Source: Maricaulis sp.
GTDB lineage: Bacteria > Pseudomonadota > Alphaproteobacteria > Caulobacterales > Maricaulaceae
NCBI RefSeq assembly: GCF_030149235.1
Contig: NZ_JASBRW010000085.1
Span: 29,765-93,764, forward strand
DNA: 64,000 nucleotides
Reading direction: 5' to 3'
The notes under the pieces were generated by a model. That model did not search any database and was not told the origin of the DNA. It worked only from the letters and a program-made list of their open reading frames with translations. This document shows, piece after piece, positions 1-9,869 of the stretch (positions are counted from its first letter, which is position 1; each line of letters starts with the position of its first letter). The translations under genes and the position numbers were made by a program.

Positions 1-2
1 TC

Positions 3-557
3 ACCCAGACCTTCTTTGACGGAGCCCGCATCCCGGCCAAGGGGCTGATGGGGCAGGAAGGCCAGGGCTGGACCTTCGCCATGCAATTGCTCGAATACGA
101 GCGCGGTGTGCGCGGCGGTCAGGCTGGTGGCTATATCATCACCGAGCAGAATGCCTTTGATGTCGTGGATCTGGCGCGCCGGGTGAAACGCGGCGGCAGG
201 CCGGCGATCGAGGACCCGGTCCTGAAGGACAAGCTGGTCGATTTCATTATCGAGATCCAGTCCAACGCCCTGTGCCGTCAGCGCCTCGCTGTGCCGCCGC
301 TCAACCAGGAAAAACCGTTTGGCATACCTTTGGCTTCCAAGCTTATGACGACCGAGTTCGCGCGCCGCATCAATGAATTTGCTGTCTCCCTGACAGGGGT
401 AGATGGCGGTTATTATGTCGGTGATCCCAATGCGGTTGATGATGGGCTGTGGACGCGCGCCTATCTCAATGCCTTTTCCGCCACCATTGGCGGCGGCACC
501 TCGCAAATTCAGCGCAATATCGTGGCCGAGCACGCGCTCGGTCTGCCGAAGGGATAG
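3..557 (+). CDS. Acyl-CoA dehydrogenase, C-terminal part (5' end outside window)
   Basis: Frame open from window start (TQTFFDGARIPAKGLMGQEGQGWTFAMQLLEYERG...) to stop at 557; ACAD-type C-terminal helices; followed by a second ACAD gene. Confidence 0.85.
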   Translation, partial: TQTFFDGARIPAKGLMGQEGQGWTFAMQLLEYERGVRGGQAGGYIITEQNAFDVVDLARRVKRGGRPAIEDPVLKDKLVDFIIEIQSNALCRQRLAVPPLNQEKPFGIPLASKLMTTEFARRINEFAVSLTGVDGGYYVGDPNAVDDGLWTRAYLNAFSATIGGGTSQIQRNIVAEHALGLPKG

Positions 558-566
558 GGGGCGATC

Positions 567-1691
567 ATGGAAAAGCTTGGCGAACTCGGATTTTCCGAGG
601 AACAGGGTGATCTGCTTGAAGTCGCGATGAATTTCTGCCGTGGCCGCTCCCCGATCGAGACCGTGCGCGGGCTGCTGACCGATGAACGGGGCTATGACCC
701 TGCGGTTTGGAAAGAGATTGGCGAGATGGGCTGGCTCAGCATCGCCATCCCGGAGAGCTATGGCGGCGTCGGGCTAAGCCTGGCCGAAGTTGTACCGGTG
801 GCCGAGGCCATGGGGCGCTATCTTCTCAACTCCCCCTTCGTGTCGACGACCCTGACCGCGCAGGCCTTGCTGAACGGCGCTACCGAGGATCAGAAACAGG
901 CCTGGTTGCCGCGACTGGCGGCCGGGGAGGCCGCGACACTGGCCGTGCTGGAGGCGGGCGGAGACTGGGACCTGGGCGCGCCGGCCTGTCAGGCCGCACC
1001 GGCCGGCGACGGTGTCGTGCTGTCAGGGCAGAAGCGTTTCGTGGCGGATGCCTCGGACGCGGCCCTGATCATCGTGTCGGTGACGCATGAAGGCGGGCCG
1101 GCGCTCCTCTTGCTGGAGCCCGGTGATTGGCCCGAGGGCGCCTTGCGGCGCGAGACCGTGGTCGATGAAACCCGCCGCAGCTATGAGCTGACCCTAGACG
1201 GCATCACCGTGCCGGCGGCCCGCTTAATGCCGGACGGCCAGGCCGCGGCAACGCTGGCGCATGTCCAGCTGTGCACCAATCTCCTCTCCGCCGCCGATAT
1301 GGCAGGCGCCAATCTGGCCCTGATCGACTACACGCTGGATTACCTGCGCACCCGGACCCAGTTCGGCAAACCCATTGGCGCCTACCAGGCGCTCAAACAC
1401 CCCATGGTCGACGCCTATGTGCTCTATGAGCAGGCCCGCTCGCATGTTTACAGCGCGGCGCATTGCTTTGATCGCCAGGGCGAGGGTGAAGTGGCGACGC
1501 GGATGGCCAAGGTCTCTGCACTTGAGGCCTATAGCCGGGCCGGCGACCGCTCGATCCAGTTCCATGGCGGTTTTGGCTTCACCTATGACTGTGATGCCCA
1601 GCTGCATCGTCGCCGGGCGATCTGGCACGGCGCGCAGAGCGGTGATGAGGCGCATCACAAACGCGTGCTGGCGGAGCTCTTGCTGGGCTAG
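567..1691 (+). CDS. Acyl-CoA dehydrogenase
   Basis: 374 aa ORF 9 bp after the previous stop; ACAD motifs (YGGVGLSLAEVVPVAEAMG, RTQFGKPIGAYQALKHPMVDAYV, IQFHGGFGFTYDCDAQLHRRRA). Confidence 0.9.
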   Translation: MEKLGELGFSEEQGDLLEVAMNFCRGRSPIETVRGLLTDERGYDPAVWKEIGEMGWLSIAIPESYGGVGLSLAEVVPVAEAMGRYLLNSPFVSTTLTAQALLNGATEDQKQAWLPRLAAGEAATLAVLEAGGDWDLGAPACQAAPAGDGVVLSGQKRFVADASDAALIIVSVTHEGGPALLLLEPGDWPEGALRRETVVDETRRSYELTLDGITVPAARLMPDGQAAATLAHVQLCTNLLSAADMAGANLALIDYTLDYLRTRTQFGKPIGAYQALKHPMVDAYVLYEQARSHVYSAAHCFDRQGEGEVATRMAKVSALEAYSRAGDRSIQFHGGFGFTYDCDAQLHRRRAIWHGAQSGDEAHHKRVLAELLLG

Positions 1692-1758
1692 GCTGACCCG
1701 GCTGCAAGGCGATGCAGGCGGCATAGGGAAAGCCAATTTCAACGGCCCGGTTCGCCGG

Positions 1759-3369
1759 TTAGCTCACTTCCGGGGGCTGTTTCTGCGCCATGACATGGCC
1801 AGCGAAACCGGCCCCGGCTTCGGTGTAGATGTTGAACACGGTGGCCGCACCGGCCTGTTCCAGGGCCTCGACCTCGTCCGGGAATTTGGCGATGGCCGCG
1901 ATCGTCCCGGCGAAAGACGCCATTTTGAGCTGGCGGACAACTGCGAGATTGGTCGTCACCTTGGGCATGGCGAGCAGAACCAGGTCGAGCTTGTGGGCCG
2001 CCTGGATCCGGTCCCAGAAATCGGCGTCGCTGGGGTCTCCGTGCAGCACATTGCGCCCCATTTCACATTGATTGCCCGTGGTGATCGGGTCGATGTCGAT
2101 GCCGAGCACGCAATCTCCGTGAATTTCGCGCATCTTGTCATAGGCGCCAGTGCCGACACCGCCCATACCGATAATGGCGATGGTTGCTCCGCGCGTATCG
2201 AGGGATTGATCGTCCGCGACCAAGTCCTCGCGCTGCAGGCCTTTCCAGAAGTCCCGGTGCCGCGTGTAGATGCGGTGGGCGAACATGTTCAGCCCCGCCG
2301 CCATGGCGAAGGACAGCGCCGAGGCAATGGCGATGACGATCAGCCATTGCGTGCTGATCCAGCCATTGCTGACCCCGATCGCCGCAACGATGAGGCCGAA
2401 TTCGCTGTAGGTCGTCAGATTGAGCGAGGCGAGCAGGCCGGTGCGGGCGCGCAGTTTGAAACGCGTCAGGAGGTAGAAGAAAAGAGCCGATTTGAGCAGG
2501 ACGGCGGGAGCCAGCAGGGCGCCGACCGTCAGGGTTTCCAGAGTTGGCTGGCCCGCGAGGCCGATCGACAGAAAGAAGCCCAGAAGGAAAAGGTCCTTGA
2601 AGCTGAGCATGGTCTTGGCCAGCTCGTCAGCCTTGGGGTGGTTGGCGATCAGGATTCCCAGCACGAGAGCCCCGAGATCGCCCTTCATCTCCACCAGTTC
2701 AAACAATTCCGCCCCGCCCATGGCCAGCAGGAAGCCGTAAAGTACAAGCAGCTCGCCATGGCCGACGCGCTCAAGGAGGCGGTGGAGGACAGGGCGCAGC
2801 GGTATCAGCAGCACGATGAAGACAGCCCAGACGGACGGCAGGGCACCCGTCGACACGGCGAGGAAGACGACGGCGGCAATGTCCTGCATGACGAGAATGC
2901 CGATGGCGATCCGGCCGTGCATGGAGGTCATCTCGCCGCGCTCTTCCAGGGCTTTGACGACGAAGACCGTGCTGGAAAAACTGAGCGCAAAGGCGATCAG
3001 GAAGGCTTGCGGCAGATCGAGGTCGGTCAGGAACGGGATGCCGGCCAGGGCTAGCCCGTAAATGACAAAGCCGAAGACCACGACGATGGTCGCCGTGTGC
3101 AAGGTGGTGACACCCCAGACCTGGGGGCGCGCCAGGGTGCGCAGATTGAGCTTCAGCCCGACCGTGAACAAGAGGAGTGTGATGCCCAGGTCAGAGAGCT
3201 TTTCCAGCATCTCCCCGCTGGCAATGCCGTACGCATTGAGCAGGAAACCTGTGGCCAGGAAGCCGACCAGGGGCGGCAGGCCGGCAAAGCGGGCCAGCAG
3301 GCCGAGCACAAAGGCAATGAAAATCCAGACGACATCACCCAGGGCGATCGCGATCCATTGGAAATCCAT
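1759..3369 (-). CDS. Monovalent cation:proton antiporter-2 (KefB/KefC-like) with C-terminal TrkA-N/RCK domain
   Basis: Multi-TM N-terminus (LLARFAGLPPLVGFLATGFLLNAYG) followed by nucleotide-binding motif GMGGVGTGAYDKMREIHGDCVLGID. Confidence 0.9.
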   Translation of the reverse strand: MDFQWIAIALGDVVWIFIAFVLGLLARFAGLPPLVGFLATGFLLNAYGIASGEMLEKLSDLGITLLLFTVGLKLNLRTLARPQVWGVTTLHTATIVVVFGFVIYGLALAGIPFLTDLDLPQAFLIAFALSFSSTVFVVKALEERGEMTSMHGRIAIGILVMQDIAAVVFLAVSTGALPSVWAVFIVLLIPLRPVLHRLLERVGHGELLVLYGFLLAMGGAELFELVEMKGDLGALVLGILIANHPKADELAKTMLSFKDLFLLGFFLSIGLAGQPTLETLTVGALLAPAVLLKSALFFYLLTRFKLRARTGLLASLNLTTYSEFGLIVAAIGVSNGWISTQWLIVIAIASALSFAMAAGLNMFAHRIYTRHRDFWKGLQREDLVADDQSLDTRGATIAIIGMGGVGTGAYDKMREIHGDCVLGIDIDPITTGNQCEMGRNVLHGDPSDADFWDRIQAAHKLDLVLLAMPKVTTNLAVVRQLKMASFAGTIAAIAKFPDEVEALEQAGAATVFNIYTEAGAGFAGHVMAQKQPPEVS

Positions 3370-3600
3370 AGTGGGCCCTTGCAGTTGAGCGAGTCGCGCA
3401 AGCCTAGACTCAGCGTGTGAAACAGGAAACTAGATCGAAGCGCCGCTTGAATGCCATGGCGCGTTATGTCGCTGTATGGCGAGGTAAAATCCAACGGCCT
3501 TGCCATCCGGGGGGCGGGCGACTTAGTTTCCCGGCATCGCTTTTGGAGGCCGCCTATTCTGTTCCGGCCCGGTCCAGAAGCCTTGACGGAGTTCCTGACA

Positions 3601-4430
3601 TGACTGCCCAGACCTCTCAGACGCCTGCCGCCAAAGACCGGAGTGACAAGGTTGTCTTTCTGGATGAGTTCAATGCCCCGTCGCTCGACCGGAGCAAGTG
3701 GAATGTTGAAGGGCCGGCCTTCTGGGTGAACAAGGAAGAGCAGGCCTATATCGACAGTGAGGAGACCATCCGGCTCTTGCCTGCCGGTTCCGTCGAGGGG
3801 GCGACCGGAGGCGTGCTGGAATTGCGCGCGCTGCACCGTGCGGGCTTCAAGACGCCCACCGGGCGCGTGGCGGATTATGTGTCCGGCCGCATCGATACGC
3901 GCGACAAGTTTGATTTCACCCATGGCCGGGCCGCGGCCCGGGTCCGCATGCCGGCGCTGGAAGGTGTATGGCCGGCCTTCTGGCTGCTGGGCAATGGCGA
4001 ATGGCCCGAGACCGGTGAGATCGATATTCTCGAATATGTCGGAGAGAAGGACTGGACTGGCGTCGCCCTGCACGGGCCGGGCTATTCCGGTGATACGCCG
4101 CTGGTGAACAAGTATTTCTTCCCGCCGGAAACCGACGCGACCGATTGGCATGTCTATGCCGTTGAATGGGACGAGGAGAAAGTTCTGTTCACGATTGACG
4201 ACCGGGTCATCTACCGGGTCACGCGGCCCATGGTCGAGGTTTACGGGGAGTGGAAGTTCGACACCCCCAAACACATGATCCTCAATCTCGCGATCGGTGG
4301 GGAATATCCGCGCAAGACCAATGGCATCGACGTGCCAGGCTATGGCCTGCCGCCGGCCGCGGCCGAGCTGATCCAGCGCGAGGGCGTCGGAATCCAGATC
4401 GACTGGGTCAAGGTTACGCAGTCCGGCTGA
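3601..4430 (+). CDS. Glycoside hydrolase family 16 protein, no recognisable signal peptide
   Basis: GH16 catalytic motif GEIDILEYVG; WPAFWLLGNGEWPETG; start set at ATG 3601 (longest ORF begins at 3417). Confidence 0.85.
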
Positions 4431-4497
4431 CCCCGAATTTTGCCCCGTCGCCAGGCTGCGCTAGATAGGCGGGATAAACAAAGCCGGGGAAATCATC

Positions 4498-5544
4498 ATG
4501 CCGAATGTCAGCGCCTACGCGGCCACGTCTGAAACCAGCGCTCTGGCGCCGATGGCCATCGACCGCCGTGACCCGCGGCCGAATGATGTTGCCATCGACA
4601 TCGAGTATTGCGGCGTCTGCCATTCCGACCTGCATGCGGCGCGCAATGACTGGGGCGGCACGACCTACCCCATTGTCCCGGGACACGAGATCATCGGCCG
4701 GGTCCGGACGGTCGGGGCCGAGGTGACCGGATTCAAGCCCGGCGACCGGGTTGGCGTGGGTTGCATGGTCGACAGCTGTAAATCCTGTGCGCCGTGCGAT
4801 CAGGGGCTCGAGCAGTATTGCGAGAACGGCATGACGGGGACCTATGACAAGGTCCTGCCCGACGGGTCTGTGACCTATGGCGGGTATTCGCGCCATATCG
4901 TCGTGCGTGAGGATTTCGTGCTGCGGATTCCCGAGGGCATGGACCCGGCCGCCGCCGCACCGCTGCTCTGTGCCGGCATCACCACCTATTCCCCGCTGCG
5001 CCACTGGAAGGTCGGGCCGGGCCAGAAGGTTGGCATTGTCGGTCTGGGCGGTCTGGGCCATATGGGCGTGAAGATCGCGGCTGCCATGGGCGCCGAGGTG
5101 ACCTTGTTCACGACCTCGCCGGGCAAGGCCGATGATGCCCGCCGGCTCGGCGCCAGCCGCGTCGTGATGTCCAAGGATCGCGCCCAGATGAAGGCGGTTC
5201 GCGGCGAGTTCGACTTCATCCTCAACACCGTCGCGGCGCCGCACAAGCTCGACCCCTATCTCAACGCGCTTACGCTTGAAGGCACGATGGTCATGGTCGG
5301 CCTGCCCGACGAGCCGCACCCGTCACCGGGCATGGCCCCCTTGATCATGAAGCGGCGCTCGCTCGCCGGCTCGCTCATCGGCGGTATCGCGGAAACCCAG
5401 GAAATGCTCGATTTCTGCGCCGAGCACGGCATCGCCTCGGATATCGAGATGATTGCCATGGCCGATATCAACACGGCTTATGAGCGCATGCTGAAAAGCG
5501 ACGTGAAATACCGTTTCGTGATCGACATGGCGACGTTGGCCTAG
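4498..5544 (+). CDS. Zinc-dependent NAD(P)-dependent alcohol dehydrogenase (YahK/CAD-like)
   Basis: CGVCHSDLHAARNDWGGTTYPIVPGHEIIG and C-x2-C zinc motifs; GLGGLGHMGVK Rossmann. Confidence 0.9.
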   Translation: MPNVSAYAATSETSALAPMAIDRRDPRPNDVAIDIEYCGVCHSDLHAARNDWGGTTYPIVPGHEIIGRVRTVGAEVTGFKPGDRVGVGCMVDSCKSCAPCDQGLEQYCENGMTGTYDKVLPDGSVTYGGYSRHIVVREDFVLRIPEGMDPAAAAPLLCAGITTYSPLRHWKVGPGQKVGIVGLGGLGHMGVKIAAAMGAEVTLFTTSPGKADDARRLGASRVVMSKDRAQMKAVRGEFDFILNTVAAPHKLDPYLNALTLEGTMVMVGLPDEPHPSPGMAPLIMKRRSLAGSLIGGIAETQEMLDFCAEHGIASDIEMIAMADINTAYERMLKSDVKYRFVIDMATLA

Positions 5545-5586
5545 GCGCGTCGCAGGCGTTTGAAATCCATACATCGCTGAGGCGTG

Positions 5587-5613
5587 GCCGGGGCCCTGCG
5601 TCGCGGCCCCGGC
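5587..5613. terminator. Hairpin between convergent genes (gccggggcc-N9-ggccccggc)
   Basis: 9-bp perfect GC stem between the stop codons of convergent genes. Confidence 0.6.
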
Positions 5614-5630
5614 GTCTTGTCCGCTTTCCG

Positions 5631-6137
5631 TTATTGCGCGGCCATCTGGTCGAACCAGCCGCGATACATCGGAGCGATGGCCTGGCCGTAATAGAGAAAT
5701 TCCGGAATATCCCGGCGCAGGACGACGTTGTGGTCGGCAAACGCCACGAAACCCGGCGTGTCGTGCGACGGGGTGCCGTATTGTGCGCGCAGGGCGGCGA
5801 GATGGGTGCTTTCTTCTGATGCGTCCGTGAGGATCCAGATGAAGGCGAGGCTGTCGTCGGCAAAGACGAATTCGGCCAGACGTCCGCGTCCGGCATGGTC
5901 AAAGCCCTGGCAGTCGACCTGGGTGTGGCTGTCCTGGGCAATCGGCAGCTCGGCCGGGTCGAGTTGGCGCACTTGGTAGGTCTCGCAAAGCTGGTCGAAC
6001 GTGCCGGTGAGCGCAGCCGGCGATGCACCGAACTCGATGGCGGCCGGCAGGTCGAGCGGGCTGGCGGCGGCTGCCGGGCTTGCGGTCAGGGCCAGGGCGG
6101 TCAGGGCGAGGGCGGAGAAACCGGGGAGGGAAGACAT
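5631..6137 (-). CDS. Secreted hypothetical protein
   Basis: Signal-peptide-like N-terminus MSSLPGFSALALTALALTASPAAAA; start chosen at 6137 (ORF extends to 6164). Confidence 0.65.
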   Translation of the reverse strand: MSSLPGFSALALTALALTASPAAAASPLDLPAAIEFGASPAALTGTFDQLCETYQVRQLDPAELPIAQDSHTQVDCQGFDHAGRGRLAEFVFADDSLAFIWILTDASEESTHLAALRAQYGTPSHDTPGFVAFADHNVVLRRDIPEFLYYGQAIAPMYRGWFDQMAAQ

Positions 6138-6274
6138 TATCGGGTCCTTGTCATGGTTGAACATGACCCCATCGTTACGGCCCCGCTTCGCTCGCGTCGT
6201 CCGGAAGCATGATTGAGGACGACCCGAAACATGTTTCGGGACGCATTTTCCGGTTTTGGGGCTTGGTCGGCCTG

Positions 6275-7453
6275 TCAGGACGCCTGTTTCTTGCGGGTCC
6301 GGTATTGCGACGGTGTCATGTCCAGGCTGGCCTTGAACGCCTTGTTGAAGGTGACACGGTTGGAAAAGCCACTCTCGATCGCGATGCGCTCGAGCGGGAA
6401 ATGCTGGCCCGGGGCATCGATCATGTCGATCGCGTGCTGGACGCGATGAGCATTCACCAGCTTGTAGAAATTCGAACCCATATACTGGTTGATGACCTGC
6501 GATACCGTGTGAGACTTCATGCCGATATTCGCAGCCAGCTTGGTCAGGGTCAGGCGCTCGTCGAGATAGTCCTGGTGTTCGCGAAGCCGGGTCTCGATCA
6601 GCTCGGCGATCTCCTGCGATGCGCTCTCCGGCAGGGCGGAATGCAGGTATTTTATCTTGGCGTCCTGTGCCGCCGGCGCGGTCTGCGGTGTCTCGGCGAG
6701 GGAGCGTTCTTCCGGCGTGAGCAGGAAGTCGGCATCCTGCATGCCGCGATATCCCATGGTCAGGATGATCGCCGCCATGAACAAAAGCCAGGCACTACTC
6801 ACATGCGACAGCGTGCCCACGCCGAACCCCTGCTGGGCCAGGAAGAGCCCCACCCACACCGCTTCCAGCGCCAGGAGCGAGATCGCCAGAAACCGCATCT
6901 GGGCGAGCAGGGTGCGGCTGTCATCGGCCCGCAGCGTGTCGATGCGGGCGGCGTAATTGCCCAGCATTCGCCAGGACAGGATGAGATAGGCGAGCAGGAA
7001 GAGCTTGATCGCCACCAGCTGGACAATGACCCCGGGCGGGAGCGCCTGTGTGGCCGGGCTCAGCACAGCCTCCCACATGGCGATCTTCGCGGCTGCGGGC
7101 TGGAAGACGTGACGGGCGTTATAGATCCAGATTGCAGCCGCCGGCAGCAATTGGACCGCCCAAAGCCAGGCCGGATAGGGCGCATGTCCCGTCATGCGCC
7201 GGACATAGGCGTAGAAGACCGGGCCGAGGATGAGCACCATGCCGGGCAGGAGGTCGAGCAGGTGAGGTGCGCTCGGGTAGAAGCCCGAATGCAGCATGCC
7301 GCCCTCGAACAGCTTGTAGCCCATCAACCCGGTGATCAGGGCGAGCAGCACGCCGGGACCGCGCCCGCGGGTCTTGTTCGCCAGGACCAGGGTGATCATG
7401 AGGGCATGGGTCGCGGCGGCGAAATAGAGCACGCCCAGGAGTGTCTCGTTCAC
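6275..7453 (-). CDS. AraC-family transcriptional regulator with N-terminal multi-TM domain
   Basis: Hydrophobic N-terminal half; C-terminal AraC HTH (LTLTKLAANIGMKSHTVSQVINQYMGSNFYKLVNAHRVQHA...IAIESGFSNRVTFNKAFKASLDMTPSQYRTR). Confidence 0.9.
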   Translation of the reverse strand: MNETLLGVLYFAAATHALMITLVLANKTRGRGPGVLLALITGLMGYKLFEGGMLHSGFYPSAPHLLDLLPGMVLILGPVFYAYVRRMTGHAPYPAWLWAVQLLPAAAIWIYNARHVFQPAAAKIAMWEAVLSPATQALPPGVIVQLVAIKLFLLAYLILSWRMLGNYAARIDTLRADDSRTLLAQMRFLAISLLALEAVWVGLFLAQQGFGVGTLSHVSSAWLLFMAAIILTMGYRGMQDADFLLTPEERSLAETPQTAPAAQDAKIKYLHSALPESASQEIAELIETRLREHQDYLDERLTLTKLAANIGMKSHTVSQVINQYMGSNFYKLVNAHRVQHAIDMIDAPGQHFPLERIAIESGFSNRVTFNKAFKASLDMTPSQYRTRKKQAS

Positions 7454-7662
7454 GGCCTTGATCCCATTGAGTGACGGAGAGCAGTTTGCTCCGCCAGCTT
7501 ACGACAACCCTCACCCCGGCTGTAAAGCTCGGCGGATGTTATCGCCGCGCCGAACCGGGCGCCGGCCCTCAAACGATAAGTTCGATCCAGCTTCTCTTCG
7601 CGCTGCTCATACCATGCAGGATGCGCTACGTGCCGCTCATTGATGTGGAGGATGTTGCAGCC

Positions 7663-8781
7663 ATGATCCGGATTTCGCTTGCCCTCGCCCTGCTTGCTTC
7701 GATCGGCGGGGCAGCCCATGCCGACCAGTACCGGCATCTCATGTTTCGCGAAACGCCCTATGCGGCCTATCGCGGCATTCACCCCATCGATACGCAAACA
7801 GCCTCCGAGGCGGCTCATTACGCCTTCGAACATGATGATCAGGGCCGGGTGAGCCGCATTGTCTACCAGGTCGGAAGCCAGCCGGTCTGGGACAATGGTG
7901 TCTGGGACAGTTTCATCTGGTTCGCACCGGATGTCCGCATCAGCTACGAGCAGGGACGCGAGGTCCACCGCTATTACAATACCCGGGGCGAACGCATCAG
8001 CGCGCATGGCAATGTCTATTCTGCCGTTTACACGCTCGACGCGGATGGCGAACGCACCTCGTTGGCCTTCTTTGGTGCCGAGGGTGAGCCGAGCGAAAGC
8101 GAGTGGGGTGTCCACCGCTATGACTGGCGCCCATCCGATGATGGTCACCTGTTCGAGCGCCGCTATGATCTGAACGGCGATATGATGCCGATGCGGCCCG
8201 AGCTCGAATTCTACGAGATCAAGCTGGAGTATGATGCCGATGGCAAGCTGGCCTTCATGCGCAATTACGGTCTCGACGGCGTGCCCACGAATAATGCATC
8301 AGGCGCCGGGATCGACCGGATTACCTACGACCTCGCGGGCAATTTCATCCGCTGGCAGGTCTATGACCGCGACGGCAATGCCGTAGAGGGCAATCGCCCC
8401 GGCGTGCATCTGGGCGAGCATCTCTACGATGCCCTTGGCAACAAGATCGGTCTGCGCGGTTTTGACCGCCACGGCAATGCACAGGTGTTTTCCTGGGGCA
8501 GCCTGATGACCCGGACCGCCTATGATGCGCGTGGAAATCGCACCGCGTCCTGGACCCTTGCAGCCGATGGTAGTGAACAGCAGCGCGTCGGCTGGACCTA
8601 TTCTGCGGACGGTACACGCGTAGAGACTATTCGCGGCCTCACCCCCGAGGGCGAGATGACCGCGCACCCGGGCCTCGGTGGCGCCGCCATGATCCGATTC
8701 AGTTACGGGGCGGACGGCGAGAGGAGCATAGAGCGCTTCAACGTCGATATGCCTGTCTTCACCCCGGATGCCGACCGCTAG
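7663..8781 (+). CDS. Secreted hypothetical protein with degenerate YD-like repeats
   Basis: Signal peptide MIRISLALALLASIGGAAHA; recurrent RYDLNGD / EYDADGK / TYDLAGN / LYDALGN / AYDARGN units. Confidence 0.7.
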   Translation: MIRISLALALLASIGGAAHADQYRHLMFRETPYAAYRGIHPIDTQTASEAAHYAFEHDDQGRVSRIVYQVGSQPVWDNGVWDSFIWFAPDVRISYEQGREVHRYYNTRGERISAHGNVYSAVYTLDADGERTSLAFFGAEGEPSESEWGVHRYDWRPSDDGHLFERRYDLNGDMMPMRPELEFYEIKLEYDADGKLAFMRNYGLDGVPTNNASGAGIDRITYDLAGNFIRWQVYDRDGNAVEGNRPGVHLGEHLYDALGNKIGLRGFDRHGNAQVFSWGSLMTRTAYDARGNRTASWTLAADGSEQQRVGWTYSADGTRVETIRGLTPEGEMTAHPGLGGAAMIRFSYGADGERSIERFNVDMPVFTPDADR

Positions 8782-8841
8782 AACCGCCCGTTCTTTCCAA
8801 CTCACACCGCGCCGGCTGTGACAGGCGGGCAGGAGAAAATC

Positions 8842-9774
8842 ATGACCATCAAAGCAATCACCCAACGTCTTGCCGCCGCGGCGGCGGGGCTGGCGATGTT
8901 CTTCACGGGCGGCCTGTCCCTCGCCCAGGAGGACATCGCCTCCACCCGCACGCTGACCGATATCGCCTATTTCGAGGGCGCTGGGGCGGACCCGCAGCGG
9001 CATGCGTTGAACCTCGTGCTCCCGGCGGACGGAGCGCCCCGAGCGACCATGTTGTGGATCCATGGGGGTGCCTGGGCCTCCGGCGGGCGTGAGCATGAGA
9101 TGGGGCTGGCACAGGCCCTGGCTGAAGAGGGCATTGCCGTTGCCGTCATGTCCTACCGGCTCAGCCCGGGGCGCTGGATGTCGGAGAATCTGCCCGACAC
9201 AGGCGTGCAGCATCCCGCGCATATCGAAGACGTGGCCCGGGCCTTTGCCTGGCTTTGGGACAATGCCGAGACGTACGGGCTCGACCGGGAGGCGCTGTTT
9301 GTCAGCGGTTTTTCCGCCGGGGGTCATCTGTCTGCCCTGCTGGCAACGGATGAAAGCTATCTTGTGGCGCACGGGCTAACACTGGATGCCATCGCCGGCT
9401 CTATCCCGGTCGCGGGTACGTATGACGTGCCGCACTATTACGGGATGATCCGGGACGGAATGGGTGAAGACGCGGCACGTGACCATGTCATCGGCGTTTT
9501 CGGGCCGCGCGCCGGGCATGAGGCGGCTTCTCCGCTGACCTATCTCAATGCGCTGCAGGCGCCGATGCTGATCCTCTCGGAAGCCCAGACCGGGCTTTAT
9601 ACCGAGCATTTCCAGACCCTGGTCGAGGGGCATGCCGCGGCCGGTCTGATCAGCTATGCGCACTATCCCGACGACACGCACGCCTCGCTCTATTTCAACA
9701 TGATCGATCCGGAGGAGGTTTCACCGGCGCGTGAGGTGATGATCGAGTTCATCGATGGGGTGCTCGCCCGGTAA
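8842..9774 (+). CDS. Secreted alpha/beta hydrolase (carboxylesterase-like)
   Basis: MLWIHGGAW oxyanion motif, SGFSAGGH nucleophile elbow, signal-peptide-like N-terminus; start taken at 8842. Confidence 0.85.
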   Translation: MTIKAITQRLAAAAAGLAMFFTGGLSLAQEDIASTRTLTDIAYFEGAGADPQRHALNLVLPADGAPRATMLWIHGGAWASGGREHEMGLAQALAEEGIAVAVMSYRLSPGRWMSENLPDTGVQHPAHIEDVARAFAWLWDNAETYGLDREALFVSGFSAGGHLSALLATDESYLVAHGLTLDAIAGSIPVAGTYDVPHYYGMIRDGMGEDAARDHVIGVFGPRAGHEAASPLTYLNALQAPMLILSEAQTGLYTEHFQTLVEGHAAAGLISYAHYPDDTHASLYFNMIDPEEVSPAREVMIEFIDGVLAR

Positions 9775-9869
9775 GCTGGAACAACCGCGTTTTCCTTGCA
9801 GGTATGAGAGGCTTGCCGACGGGCGTTCACACTCTAATGTTTCCGGCTTGTCCAGTCGGGAGGAGTGAC

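Noticed and set aside
1375-3054. 559-aa + strand ORF overlapping ACAD and antisense to KefC-like gene
   Set aside because: Overlaps two confident genes; low-complexity charged translation typical of antisense frames.
3417-3600. N-terminal extension of the first GH16 ORF
   Set aside because: MKQETRSKRRLNAMARYVAVWRGK... has no domain or signal character; ATG at 3601 fits the GH16 start better.
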